From an uncultured Oscillospiraceae bacterium (lineage in GTDB: Bacteria > Bacillota_A > Clostridia > Oscillospirales > Oscillospiraceae), in assembly GCA_910579155.1 (NCBI GenBank), contig CAJTTS010000032.1:1-33369 (forward strand): a stretch of 33,369 nt of DNA, given 5' to 3'. This document shows, one piece after another, positions 1 to 6,849 of this stretch. Made by a program: the position numbers and the translations under genes. Position 1 is the first letter of the stretch. Each line of letters starts with the position of its first letter. Below the pieces are notes generated by a model that made no database searches, was not told the DNA's origin, and saw only the letters and a list, made by a program, of their open reading frames with translations.

Positions 1-70
1 CCCCCTGGAGGGAGCTGTTAATGACCGGGGTGGGCCCGCCGCCGTGGGCCACTAAAATGTTGACTGCCAT
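1..70 (-). CDS. 6-phosphofructokinase family, N-terminal fragment (partial)
   Basis: Only the first 23 codons lie in the window; the rest is beyond the left edge. The reading begins MAVNILVAHGGGPTPVINSS. The GGGPTxVIN stretch is the nucleotide-binding start of the phosphofructokinase family and resembles the PPi-dependent/clostridial subgroup (GGPTAVINAS) more than classic ATP-PFK (TSGGDAPGMN). The start codon overlaps the aldolase stop codon by one base (TAATG), so the two are translationally coupled on one transcript. Phosphofructokinase followed by class II aldolase would convert a ketohexose phosphate to two triose units. The identity rests on a short stretch, and phosphoryl donor and sugar specificity cannot be judged. 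Confidence 0.62.
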   Translation of the reverse strand, partial: MAVNILVAHGGGPTPVINSSLQG

Positions 71-921
71 TATCCCTTCCCCTCGCTTCCAGAAAGTCGG
101 ATGATGTTCTTGATGTCCTCGGCCAGCGCGTTGCAGGCGAACTGGGACAGCTTCCAGGAGTGGCCCTGGTGGTCCATCGTCTTGAGGGCCTCCTCATAGT
201 GCTGAACGTACTTATAGCGCACCTCCGTGCCGAAGTTGATCTTGGCCACGCCCAGCTTGATGGCGTCTTTGATGACGCTCTCCTCCATGCCGGTGCAGCC
301 GTGGAGCACCAAGGGGATGCCGGAGAACTTCCGTACCGCCTCCAGCACTTCCAGCTTGATGTCCGGCTTGCCCTTGTAGTACCCGTGGGCGTTGCCGATG
401 CCGATGGCCAGCGTGTCGGGGTTGCACAGGGAGAGGAACTGCTTCACCTGCTCCGGGTCGGCGATGTTCTTGTTTTCCAGCACCACGCCGTTGTCCAGCC
501 GCTGGAGCTCGCCGATCTCTGCCTCTACGGGGACGCCAAAGGCGTGGGCCACCTTGGCCACCTCCTGGGTCATGGCTGCGTTCTCCTCAATGGGCTTGGT
601 AGAGCCGTCGATCATCACGGAGGTGAAGCCCAGCTTCAGCGCCTCCATGCAGATGTCGAAGCCGTCGCCGTGGTCCAGGTGGATGGACACGGGGACGGAG
701 ACTTTGTTTGCGCACCACTTGGCCACCTGTACAAACCAGTCATGGCCGGAATAGGCGCCCGTGGCCACGTAGTGGGCCAGGATGATGGGGGATTTCAGCT
801 CCTCGGCGGCTTTGCAGATGGCCCAGATGATGTCGTAGCTGCCGCCCTGGGTGTTGATGGCGGGGATGGCGTAGCCCTCCTTCGCGGCCTTTTGCATTTC
901 TGCGAGATTGGTGGTTAGCAT
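70..921 (-). CDS. Class II fructose/tagatose-bisphosphate aldolase family protein
   Basis: A 283-aa zinc-dependent class II aldolase, the usual length for the GatY/KbaY/FbaA group, which cleaves ketose 1,6-bisphosphates into DHAP and an aldehyde phosphate. Visible active-site elements are HLDHG at residues 81-85 (Asp83 catalytic, His84 a zinc ligand), EAEIGE at 133-138, GNAHG with His179, and LHGCTG with His207. The glycine usual in HGG(S/T)G is Cys209 here. An AAAAGGAG ribosome site lies about 7 nt before the ATG. It is first in a leftward operon with the phosphofructokinase, divergent from a fucose-isomerase-like gene, which suggests isomerise, phosphorylate and cleave steps on one unusual hexose. 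The true substrate is not readable from sequence. Confidence 0.88.
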   Translation of the reverse strand: MLTTNLAEMQKAAKEGYAIPAINTQGGSYDIIWAICKAAEELKSPIILAHYVATGAYSGHDWFVQVAKWCANKVSVPVSIHLDHGDGFDICMEALKLGFTSVMIDGSTKPIEENAAMTQEVAKVAHAFGVPVEAEIGELQRLDNGVVLENKNIADPEQVKQFLSLCNPDTLAIGIGNAHGYYKGKPDIKLEVLEAVRKFSGIPLVLHGCTGMEESVIKDAIKLGVAKINFGTEVRYKYVQHYEEALKTMDHQGHSWKLSQFACNALAEDIKNIIRLSGSEGKG

Positions 922-937
922 GATAAACCTCTCCTTT

Positions 938-955
938 TACACTCGTGTGTATACT
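938..955. promoter_or_regulatory. Candidate operator, site 1 of a matched pair
   Basis: TACACTCGTGTGTATACT sits immediately upstream of the aldolase Shine-Dalgarno sequence and includes the inverted repeat TACAC-TCGT-GTGTA. It matches the site at 1181-1198 at 15 of 18 positions. The LacI-family regulator encoded at 2668-3687 is the obvious candidate binder, but this is inference. Confidence 0.5.
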
Positions 956-1023
956 TGGAATAATAAAAAATGTGTCACTTTTTGAAGATAACACACCACT
1001 ACTGCCGCTGCCCTGTTGTGACC

Positions 1024-1052
1024 AGTATAGCAACAGCCCCAAGATTTGTCAA
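1024..1052 (-). promoter_or_regulatory. Sigma-A promoter for the aldolase operon
   Basis: Read on the minus strand: TTGACA (1047-1052), 17-bp spacer, TATACT (1024-1029). This is near-consensus and about 105 bp upstream of the aldolase start codon. It is back to back with the isomerase promoter. Confidence 0.8.
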
Positions 1053-1095
1053 TACCTATTGTAAAAATTTTGATGATAAACGGCGCGAAAAATGG

Positions 1096-1124
1096 TTGAC
1101 TTGTACAAAGACGGGTGCTATTAT
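1096..1124 (+). promoter_or_regulatory. Sigma-A promoter for the isomerase-like gene
   Basis: TTGACT (1096-1101), 17-bp spacer, TATTAT (1119-1124). It lies about 90 bp upstream of the isomerase start and is divergent from the aldolase promoter, with only 43 bp between the two -35 boxes. Confidence 0.78.
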
Positions 1125-1180
1125 GGGAAGCACTGGGAAATCTGCCGTATGCGGCGGCAGATGTATTTACAACTTTTTCA

Positions 1181-1198
1181 TACACTCGAATGGATACT
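1181..1198. promoter_or_regulatory. Candidate operator, site 2 of a matched pair
   Basis: TACACTCGAATGGATACT directly abuts the isomerase ribosome site (GGGAGGT at 1199-1205). It agrees with 938-955 at 15 of 18 positions. Both copies hold the same place, next to the Shine-Dalgarno sequence of a divergent gene, which argues for shared control. Confidence 0.5.
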
Positions 1199-1212
1199 GG
1201 GAGGTACAAATT

Positions 1213-2556
1213 ATGAGCTGCTTGAAGGTAGGATTTATCACCACCGTGTCCGGCCGCTGGCCGCGGGAGCTGCCCGTCCAGCGCAACCAGGAGTATGGCT
1301 GTTGGCTGAAAGAACACGCCGGAGACGCCGAGATTGTCGCCTTTGACCATATCGTCGATTCCCCGGCGGGGATCGACGAGGCCGTCGCCGCGTTCCGGGC
1401 CGCGGACGTGGACGTGGTCATCATGCTCTACGGCGCGTTCACCGGGGACGACGTCAGCACGAATATCGCCGAGCGGCTGAAGCTCCCCCTGATCCTGTGG
1501 GCCCCCCGGGAGCCGGACGTCCACGGCGGCCGCCTGCTGTCCAACGCCCTGGTGGCCATGACCATGAACAGCGCTTCCCTCCAGCGTCTGGGCCACCACC
1601 CCCAGACCATATACGGCGGGCTGGAGTCCGAGGAGGCCAAGGGCAGGATCCTCAGTTACATCAAGGCGTACGCCGCCGTGAAAAAGCTCCGGGGCGGCAC
1701 GCTGGGGCTGTTCGGCTACCGGCCCACTGCGTTTTACAACTCGGCCTTTGACGAAGGCCTGATCCGCAAGACCTTCGGCCTGACCATCGAGGAGACCGAT
1801 TTGAAGGTGGTGTTTGACCGGATGCAGGAGGTGGACCGGGAGGCGCTGGACAAGGACCTGGCCTATGTGCGCAATACCTTCCCCTTTGGCGACGACTTCA
1901 TCGACGAGTACCAGAAGAACCACTCCAGGCTCTACCTGACCCTGAAACAGTTGATGGAGGAGCAAAACTACGCCTACGGCGTCATCAAGTGCTGGCCGGA
2001 GATGGGCAACCTGAACGCAGTCCCCTGCGCCGTGCTGGGCCGGCTGGCCGATGACGGCTACTCCATCGCCTGCGAGGGGGATGTGGACGTGGCCCTGGCC
2101 ATGGCGGCGCAGTGCGCCCTGACCGGCAAGGCCAACTTCATCACCGATCTCATCGACATCAACGAGGAGGGCAACTACCTGACCTTCTGGCACTGCGGAA
2201 ACGCCGCCCCTTCGCTGCACGGCAAGGGGTGCGGCGCGACGCTGTGCGACCACCCCCTGTACAACAAGGGCTCCGCCTTCCGTGCGGTGCTCAAGGAGGG
2301 GCCGGTGACCATCTCCAGGTTCTGCAACATCGGCGGGAAGTACAAGCTGTTCCTCATCGGCGGCGCCGCCGTCCCCACCGACATGTACACGCCCGGCTGT
2401 ATGGTCAACGTGGCGGTGGAACCCCCTGTCCGCAGCGTCATCGACGCCATCATGCGGGAGGGCGTGGCCCATCACTACAGCGTGGTCTGGGAGGATATCG
2501 TGGACGATATGGAGGCCGTGGCCCGGATTCTGGGGGTGGAGGTCATCAAAATCTGA
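1213..2556 (+). CDS. L-fucose/L-arabinose isomerase family protein
   Basis: A 447-aa protein of the fucose isomerase-like family (COG2407 type), shorter than FucI (about 590 aa). The family interconverts aldoses and ketoses using a bound Mn2+. Likely metal-site elements are CWPEMG (Glu263), CEGD (Glu288/Asp290) and FWHCGN (His327). The open frame extends upstream to 970, but the start at 1213 is chosen because GGGAGGT lies 7 nt before it and the family N-terminus begins here. It has its own promoter, faces the aldolase/phosphofructokinase operon, and is followed by a perfect 16-bp hairpin. It probably supplies the ketose for that pathway. Fucose, arabinose and rarer sugars all remain possible substrates. 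Confidence 0.8.
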   Translation: MSCLKVGFITTVSGRWPRELPVQRNQEYGCWLKEHAGDAEIVAFDHIVDSPAGIDEAVAAFRAADVDVVIMLYGAFTGDDVSTNIAERLKLPLILWAPREPDVHGGRLLSNALVAMTMNSASLQRLGHHPQTIYGGLESEEAKGRILSYIKAYAAVKKLRGGTLGLFGYRPTAFYNSAFDEGLIRKTFGLTIEETDLKVVFDRMQEVDREALDKDLAYVRNTFPFGDDFIDEYQKNHSRLYLTLKQLMEEQNYAYGVIKCWPEMGNLNAVPCAVLGRLADDGYSIACEGDVDVALAMAAQCALTGKANFITDLIDINEEGNYLTFWHCGNAAPSLHGKGCGATLCDHPLYNKGSAFRAVLKEGPVTISRFCNIGGKYKLFLIGGAAVPTDMYTPGCMVNVAVEPPVRSVIDAIMREGVAHHYSVVWEDIVDDMEAVARILGVEVIKI

Positions 2557-2583
2557 GGCCGAGCCGGACACGGACCAGGAACA

Positions 2584-2624
2584 AGCACAGGCTTATGGCA
2601 ACCGTGCCGCCATAAGCCTGTGCT
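2584..2624. terminator. Hairpin terminator between convergent genes
   Basis: Perfect 16-bp stem AGCACAGGCTTATGGC / GCCATAAGCCTGTGCT with a 9-nt loop, lying 27 bp after the isomerase stop and 43 bp from the end of the LacI-family gene. T-rich flanks are weak on both sides. It probably serves both convergent genes. Confidence 0.75.
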
Positions 2625-2667
2625 GTCGTCATATTCAGGGGGCGCGGTCCGAGGGCCGGAGCCGCCC

Positions 2668-3687
2668 CTATTCCATTTTGGTGCTCTCCCGTTCCACAAT
2701 GTGGCCCTTGAAGTAGATGACAGGGGGCTCGCCGTCGTTGTCCATCTGCTCGAAGGCGTCCATGATGGCCTGGGCAATGGCGGGCCGGTTGAGCTCCACG
2801 CTGGACAGCCCCGGCGAGGAGTACCGGCTCAGGCGGGAGTTGTCGAAGCCCAGAACGGCGGTGTCCTCGGGAATGCGCAGCCCGCAGTCCTTTACCGCCG
2901 CCATGGCCAGACAGGCCAAGCTGTCGTTGCGCCCCACAATGCCGTCCACCTGCAAGCCCGCCTTGAGCTTGGCCCGCAAGGCCTGGTACAGCTCGTCCTC
3001 CGTTTCATAGCCTACGATCACGTTGTCCTTGGTCACCTTGAGGCCGCACTCCTGCATTTTGGTGATAAAACCGTTATAGCGCCAGTCGTCCATGGTGCTG
3101 AAATGCCGCTTTTTGCTGACCCGGTCGATGTAGACGATGTGGCGGCGGCCCATCTTGTACAGCAGCTCCACGCACTCCTTGATGCCGTCGTGGATGCCGG
3201 TATAAATTTTGGCCGCCCTTCCGGAAATGTTGTCATACTCCCGGTTCATCAGCAGCACCACCGGGGTGCCGGTGTTAATCAGCCGGAGGACATACTTCTC
3301 CTCAAAGCTGGTGGAGCTGATGACAATGCCGTCAAAGACCCGGCTGCACACCTGGGAAACGAAGCTCTCGTCGTTGCGGCTGCCCATCAGGGAGATGAGG
3401 TAACCGCGGTCCGCCGCCAGCCGGGCCATCTCCTCCACCAGCCCGCCGAAGTATTCGTTGGAGATGTTATCGCAGATGAACAGGATGTGGTTGGTCCGCT
3501 TCCCTTTCAAGGCCAACGCCACGTTATTGGGGCGATAGTTGAGCTGCTCCACTGCGTCCAGCACCCGCTCGCGCTTTTCCTTCGCCACATACCGGTTGTT
3601 GTTCAGAACATACGAAACCACGGTTTCGGAGACGCCGGCCAGTTTGGCAACGTCCTTGCGGGTGGGGGTGTTCCCTCGCCTTACCAT
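2668..3687 (-). CDS. LacI-family transcriptional regulator
   Basis: A 339-aa repressor-type protein. The N-terminal helix-turn-helix (about residues 8-55, TRKDVAKLAGVSETVVSYVL) ends in the minor-groove hinge segment NYRPNNVALAL. A periplasmic-binding-protein-like sugar sensor fills the rest, including VLGFDNSRLSRYSSPGLSSV near the C-terminus. The frame is open to 3879, but the start at 3687 is chosen because GGGAGG precedes it and the HTH begins just after. It lies beside the isomerase and aldolase genes and probably controls them in response to the sugar or a phosphorylated intermediate. The paired sites at 938 and 1181 are candidate targets. Confidence 0.9.
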   Translation of the reverse strand: MVRRGNTPTRKDVAKLAGVSETVVSYVLNNNRYVAKEKRERVLDAVEQLNYRPNNVALALKGKRTNHILFICDNISNEYFGGLVEEMARLAADRGYLISLMGSRNDESFVSQVCSRVFDGIVISSTSFEEKYVLRLINTGTPVVLLMNREYDNISGRAAKIYTGIHDGIKECVELLYKMGRRHIVYIDRVSKKRHFSTMDDWRYNGFITKMQECGLKVTKDNVIVGYETEDELYQALRAKLKAGLQVDGIVGRNDSLACLAMAAVKDCGLRIPEDTAVLGFDNSRLSRYSSPGLSSVELNRPAIAQAIMDAFEQMDNDGEPPVIYFKGHIVERESTKME

Positions 3688-3724
3688 GCTAAACTGTCCT
3701 CCCTGCACAGGTATTGATGAAAGT

Positions 3725-3753
3725 ATAGTAAACAATTTTTGAAACTTTGTCAA
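3725..3753 (-). promoter_or_regulatory. Probable promoter of the LacI-family gene
   Basis: Minus strand TTGACA (3748-3753), 17-bp spacer, TACTAT (3725-3730). The -10 is only a 4/6 match; a better TATACT exists at 3722-3727 but with a 20-bp spacer. It is 38 bp upstream of the start codon. Confidence 0.5.
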
Positions 3754-3784
3754 CACAGGAACAAAGGAGCGTGTGGAACCCGCC

Positions 3785-4735
3785 ATGAATAGACAGACCA
3801 CCACATTTTCCCCAAGCGCCGTGATCCTGCTGGCCGTGTTCTGCTGCGTGCTCTGGGGGAGCATCACCCCGGTTATCAAGGTCAGCTACCAGTACTTTCA
3901 CCTCACCGACCGGGACACCGCCTCGCTGACCGTGTTCGCCGGAATCCGTTACATCCTGTGCGGCGCGGTGGGGATCGCCTTCGGCGCCGTAAAAAACAGG
4001 CGCTTTCTGCGCCCCAAGGGGACCTCCTGGGGCATGGTGCTGAAGCTTGCCCTGGTCCAGACCTTCATCCAGCAGCTCTCTTTTTACATCAGCCTGACCC
4101 ATGTGTCGGGGGTGAACGCCTCCATCCTGGGGAGCCTGAACAACTTTTTCTCCATTCTGGTGGCCTGCCTGGTCTTTCGCCAGGAAAAGCTCACCATGAG
4201 GAAGCTGGTGGGCTGCGCCCTGGGCTTTGCCGGGGTCATATTCATCAACATCTCCCAGGGGAGCGTGGCCGCCGGCGTGTCCCTGGCCGGGGAGGGGGCG
4301 CTGCTGGTGGCCTGTATCTCCTGCGGGGCGTCCTACGCGATGATTAAGGAGTACACGCCCCGGGAGGATGTGCTGGTGCTGATGGCCTATCAGTTTTTGC
4401 TGGGGGGCGTGATGCTGGCTGCGGCGGGCTTTGCCTTCGGCGGCGCCGTCCACACCGCCGGTCCGGCCGGATACGCGCTGTTCGCCTATATGGTGGTCAT
4501 GCCCATCACGGCGTTCACCCTGTGGGGCGTGCTGCTGCAATCCAGCAGGGTATCGCAGCTCTCCGCCTTCGGGTTTGTCTCCCCCATCACCGGCGTGATC
4601 TTCTCGGCGGTTTTCCTCCGGGAGAGTGGGAAGGTTTCCTTGCTCCAGTGCGCGGCGTCGCTGGTGCTGGTGAGCCTTGGAATCTACATCGTCAACAGCG
4701 GGGAAAAGAGCGCTCCCGGCGGCCCGGGGCCCTGA
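3785..4735 (+). CDS. EamA/DMT-superfamily permease
   Basis: A 316-aa integral membrane protein with about ten hydrophobic segments in two tandem EamA halves, the usual size for the drug/metabolite transporter superfamily. The first half begins AVILLAVFCCVLWGSITP. The second half ends with the typical QLSAFGFVSPITGVIFSAVF and a Ser/Gly/Pro-rich tail. Two starts are possible. ATG at 3785 is 15 nt from GGAG (3766-3769); in-frame GTG at 3773 is only 3 nt from it and would give 320 aa. It is divergent from the LacI-family gene with an 85-97 bp gap. Substrate is unknown; export of a metabolite or amino acid is typical of the family. Confidence 0.85.
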   Translation: MNRQTTTFSPSAVILLAVFCCVLWGSITPVIKVSYQYFHLTDRDTASLTVFAGIRYILCGAVGIAFGAVKNRRFLRPKGTSWGMVLKLALVQTFIQQLSFYISLTHVSGVNASILGSLNNFFSILVACLVFRQEKLTMRKLVGCALGFAGVIFINISQGSVAAGVSLAGEGALLVACISCGASYAMIKEYTPREDVLVLMAYQFLLGGVMLAAAGFAFGGAVHTAGPAGYALFAYMVVMPITAFTLWGVLLQSSRVSQLSAFGFVSPITGVIFSAVFLRESGKVSLLQCAASLVLVSLGIYIVNSGEKSAPGGPGP

Positions 4736-4751
4736 ACCGTCAAACGGCGTG

Positions 4752-4791
4752 AAACAAGCCCGTCCCCACCTGAATGGGGACGGGCTTGTTT
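4752..4791. terminator. Bidirectional terminator
   Basis: Perfect 16-bp stem AAACAAGCCCGTCCCC / GGGGACGGGCTTGTTT with an 8-nt loop. A-rich and T-rich ends make it work in both directions. It lies between the convergent permease and muramidase genes. Confidence 0.9.
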
Positions 4792-4792
4792 G

Positions 4793-6214
4793 TCACGGTT
4801 CCAGGGGAACGGAGGGGAGATAGCTGGTGGGCGCGGGCTCGGGCGGGGCCTCGGGGGTCACGCCGGGGCGGCGGACGGCGTTGGGATAGGGCACGAAGCA
4901 CAGGTTCATGTCCACGTCGGAGCTGATACCCGCCACTTTACCCTTGGAGGAGTATTGCCACATCTGGAAGTGATAGAGGCTGGTGGGTTGGTCGGCGTAC
5001 TGGGCGAACCAGAACTGGTACTGGGTGAGTTTGCTCAGATCGAACTTGACATAGCCGCAGTACTCGTTGAAGTAGAACATGGGCTGATACCCGGCCTCCT
5101 CCACCCGCTGGCAGAAGGCGGCCACGCACTGGGTGATGACTTTCGCGTCCACGCTGTAGGCCCGGGACTGGGCGCCGCCCAGGAACTCCCAGTCGCACAC
5201 CACGGGGTAGGTGATATATTCCCGGTAGGGTTCCAGCTTGGCCAGGAAGAAATCCGCCTCTTCCAGCGCCTCCTCCACGGTGATGGCGCTGGAGAAGAAG
5301 TAGGCCCCAACGTCCATCCCGGCGGCGATAGCCCCCTGCATGTTGCGGTCGAACCAGGAGTCGTCGCAGATGGCCGCGCTGCTGTCCTTGCCGTAGAGCC
5401 GGTTGCCCGCCCGGATGATGGCGAAGTCGATGCCGTCTGCGGTCACCGCGTTCCAGTCGATCTCGCCCTTGTGGCCGGATACGTCGATGCCCCGGGTGAA
5501 GTAGCCGCCGGAGTAGGTCAGGCGGTCCCTGGCGTCTTTGGTGAACTGCTCCGCCGTGAAGGCGGTGAGGGGCACGCTGTCCAGCAGGTCCAACCAGTAG
5601 TTGTTGAAACGGAACATGCCCTCGGTGACGTCCACGTTCATCATCCGCCACACCACGGTGGCGATCTCCTCCCGGGTAATGTACTGGTCGGGGTAGAACC
5701 GGCGGATGCCGTCGGACTCCATGGTGCCCTCCATGATACCCTTCTCAAACAGCTCCACAACGTAGCCGTCGTCGCAGTCCTCATAGGGGCTCTCGCCGGA
5801 GATGTCGGTCAGGTCCAACGACCGGGCGGCCATGCGGGCCACGTCCAGCCGGGTAGGGTAGTCGTCCAGATACTCTTCAAAGAAGGAGTAAAGCAGCCTG
5901 TTGTCAAGGGCGGGCTGGATATAGGAATAGGCCCAGTGCTGGTCCGGCTCCCGCTCGGGGACCTCCGCGGCGATGGCGCCCAGGATCAGCTTGAAGGTCT
6001 CGCCCCAGGTGACGTGGTTCTGCCGCTGGAAGGTGCCGTCGGGATAGCCGCCCACCACGCCCTGAGTGTACAGGTCGTAGACGTAAGGGAAGGACCAGTG
6101 GTCCTCGGGCAGGTCGGCGAAGGGGGAGCCCCGGTCGGTGGCGGCCATAGCCATGGGGCTTGCGGTGACCGCCAGCAGGGCGGCCAGAAACAGGAGGGCA
6201 ATGCGTTTTTTCAT
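4793..6214 (-). CDS. SLH-domain GH25 muramidase (lysozyme)
   Basis: A 473-aa secreted protein. A signal peptide (MKKRIALLFLAALLAVTASP, cut near AMA-A at residue 24/25) precedes three SLH repeats at about 33-77, 89-135 and 142-192. The GH25 domain spans about 241-440: RGIDVSGHKGEIDW (Asp244) and VVCDWEF with Asp341/Glu343, the catalytic acid motif of 1,4-beta-N-acetylmuramidases. Residues 449-473 form a Pro-rich tail. SLH domains bind secondary wall polymers, so this enzyme is probably held in the cell's own wall for remodelling rather than released. The start is set by AAAGGAG 5 nt upstream and by the signal peptide; the longer open frame to 6286 is not used. Confidence 0.92.
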   Translation of the reverse strand: MKKRIALLFLAALLAVTASPMAMAATDRGSPFADLPEDHWSFPYVYDLYTQGVVGGYPDGTFQRQNHVTWGETFKLILGAIAAEVPEREPDQHWAYSYIQPALDNRLLYSFFEEYLDDYPTRLDVARMAARSLDLTDISGESPYEDCDDGYVVELFEKGIMEGTMESDGIRRFYPDQYITREEIATVVWRMMNVDVTEGMFRFNNYWLDLLDSVPLTAFTAEQFTKDARDRLTYSGGYFTRGIDVSGHKGEIDWNAVTADGIDFAIIRAGNRLYGKDSSAAICDDSWFDRNMQGAIAAGMDVGAYFFSSAITVEEALEEADFFLAKLEPYREYITYPVVCDWEFLGGAQSRAYSVDAKVITQCVAAFCQRVEEAGYQPMFYFNEYCGYVKFDLSKLTQYQFWFAQYADQPTSLYHFQMWQYSSKGKVAGISSDVDMNLCFVPYPNAVRRPGVTPEAPPEPAPTSYLPSVPLEP

Positions 6215-6257
6215 GGGTTCTCCTTTCCTCTCGGGGGTGGATAGTGTGATATTCCCC

Positions 6258-6286
6258 ATTTTACAAAATTCGACGGCGTCTGACAA
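6258..6286 (-). promoter_or_regulatory. Sigma-A promoter of the muramidase gene
   Basis: Minus strand TTGTCA (6281-6286), 17-bp spacer, TAAAAT (6258-6263), 44 bp upstream of the start codon. It is divergent from the promoter at 6326-6354. Confidence 0.7.
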
Positions 6287-6325
6287 GCCCCCGGAAAAAA
6301 GTTTACAGTTTTGATGGAAAACGGG

Positions 6326-6354
6326 TTGACAGGAAGAGACAGATATGCTATCCT
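6326..6354 (+). promoter_or_regulatory. Sigma-A promoter of the XRE/DUF3169 cassette
   Basis: TTGACA (6326-6331), 17-bp spacer, TATCCT (6349-6354). Transcription would start near 6361, exactly where the triple palindrome begins. Confidence 0.8.
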
Positions 6355-6360
6355 ACAAAT

Positions 6361-6418
6361 GACAAATAAAGTTGTCAAACAGACAAAGAAAATTGTCAAA
6401 ACGACAAGGAAAACTGTC
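6361..6418. promoter_or_regulatory. Three tandem 16-bp palindromes in 21-bp phase (candidate operator array)
   Basis: GACAAATAAAGTTGTC (6361-6376), GACAAAGAAAATTGTC (6382-6397) and GACAAGGAAAACTGTC (6403-6418) share the form GACAA-N6-(T/C)TGTC and repeat every 21 bp, two helical turns. They fill the space between the -10 box and the Shine-Dalgarno sequence (AGGAGGAA at 6419-6426). The small XRE regulator encoded at 6637 is the likely ligand; cooperative dimer binding along one face of the helix is inferred. Confidence 0.7.
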
Positions 6419-6432
6419 AGGAGGAATGTGAC

Positions 6433-6621
6433 ATGATCTGGAATGAGCTGGGTGTCAGCGGCGGGACGGCGTTGATCGTGCTGTGCGCGCTGTATTTTGT
6501 CATCAAATGGGCGGTGCGCAACGGGATTGTGGAGGCCCATGCGCGCATAACCGGGGAAAAGAAGGGCTGCTGCCGGAAGCTCTGGGAGGCTGTCGCCTCA
6601 GAGGGCGCGGCCTCTGAGTAG
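6433..6621 (+). CDS. Small single-pass membrane protein, unknown function
   Basis: A 62-aa protein with one hydrophobic segment near the N-terminus (about residues 10-28, SGGTALIVLCALYFVIKWAV), then a basic, Cys-containing tail (GEKKGCCRK). It is first in the cassette, preceded by AGGAGGAA 6 nt before the ATG, and its Shine-Dalgarno sequence touches the last of three palindromic sites. The XRE regulator begins 15 bp downstream. I do not recognise a family. Placement suggests a partner or regulator of the DUF3169 membrane protein, but nothing in the sequence proves it. Confidence 0.7.
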   Translation: MIWNELGVSGGTALIVLCALYFVIKWAVRNGIVEAHARITGEKKGCCRKLWEAVASEGAASE

Positions 6622-6636
6622 GGAGGAGGCGCGGCC

Positions 6637-6849
6637 GTGCTGAAAAACCGATTGAAGGAGCGCCGGGCGGCGCTGGGGGTCAACCAGCAGGAGCTGGGGC
6701 GGATGGCCGGGGTGTCCCGGCAGACCATCAGCCTCATCGAGCGGGGGGACTACTCGCCGTCGGTGACGCTGGCCCTCACCCTGGCTAAGATCTGCGGGGT
6801 GGCGGTGGAGGACATCTTCAGCCTGGAGGAGGAGAACGATGAAAAGTAA
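6637..6849 (+). CDS. Small XRE-family transcriptional regulator
   Basis: A 70-aa Cro/CI-type DNA-binding protein that is almost entirely a helix-turn-helix: RLKERRAALGVNQQELGRMA then GVSRQTISLIERGDYSPSVT, with an acidic tail. The start is GTG at 6637, 7 nt after GGGAGGAGG; the C-terminus overlaps the DUF3169 gene by 11 bp. Stand-alone regulators of this size often sit upstream of a multi-pass membrane protein, which they control. The 21-bp-phased palindromes in front of the cassette are a plausible autoregulatory target. Confidence 0.92.
   Translation: MLKNRLKERRAALGVNQQELGRMAGVSRQTISLIERGDYSPSVTLALTLAKICGVAVEDIFSLEEENDEK

Noticed and set aside
937..2571. 544-codon minus-strand open frame opposite the isomerase gene
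   Set aside because: Shadow frame; the plus-strand isomerase has recognisable family motifs, promoter and ribosome site.
2564..2577. Motif CCGGACACGGA-(C/T)-CA shared with about 8062-8075
   Set aside because: Short match in two unrelated gaps with no common position or structure; could be chance in GC-rich DNA.
6361..6418. A small CRISPR-like array
   Set aside because: 16-bp palindromes with 5-bp gaps are far too short for repeat-spacer units; no cas genes.
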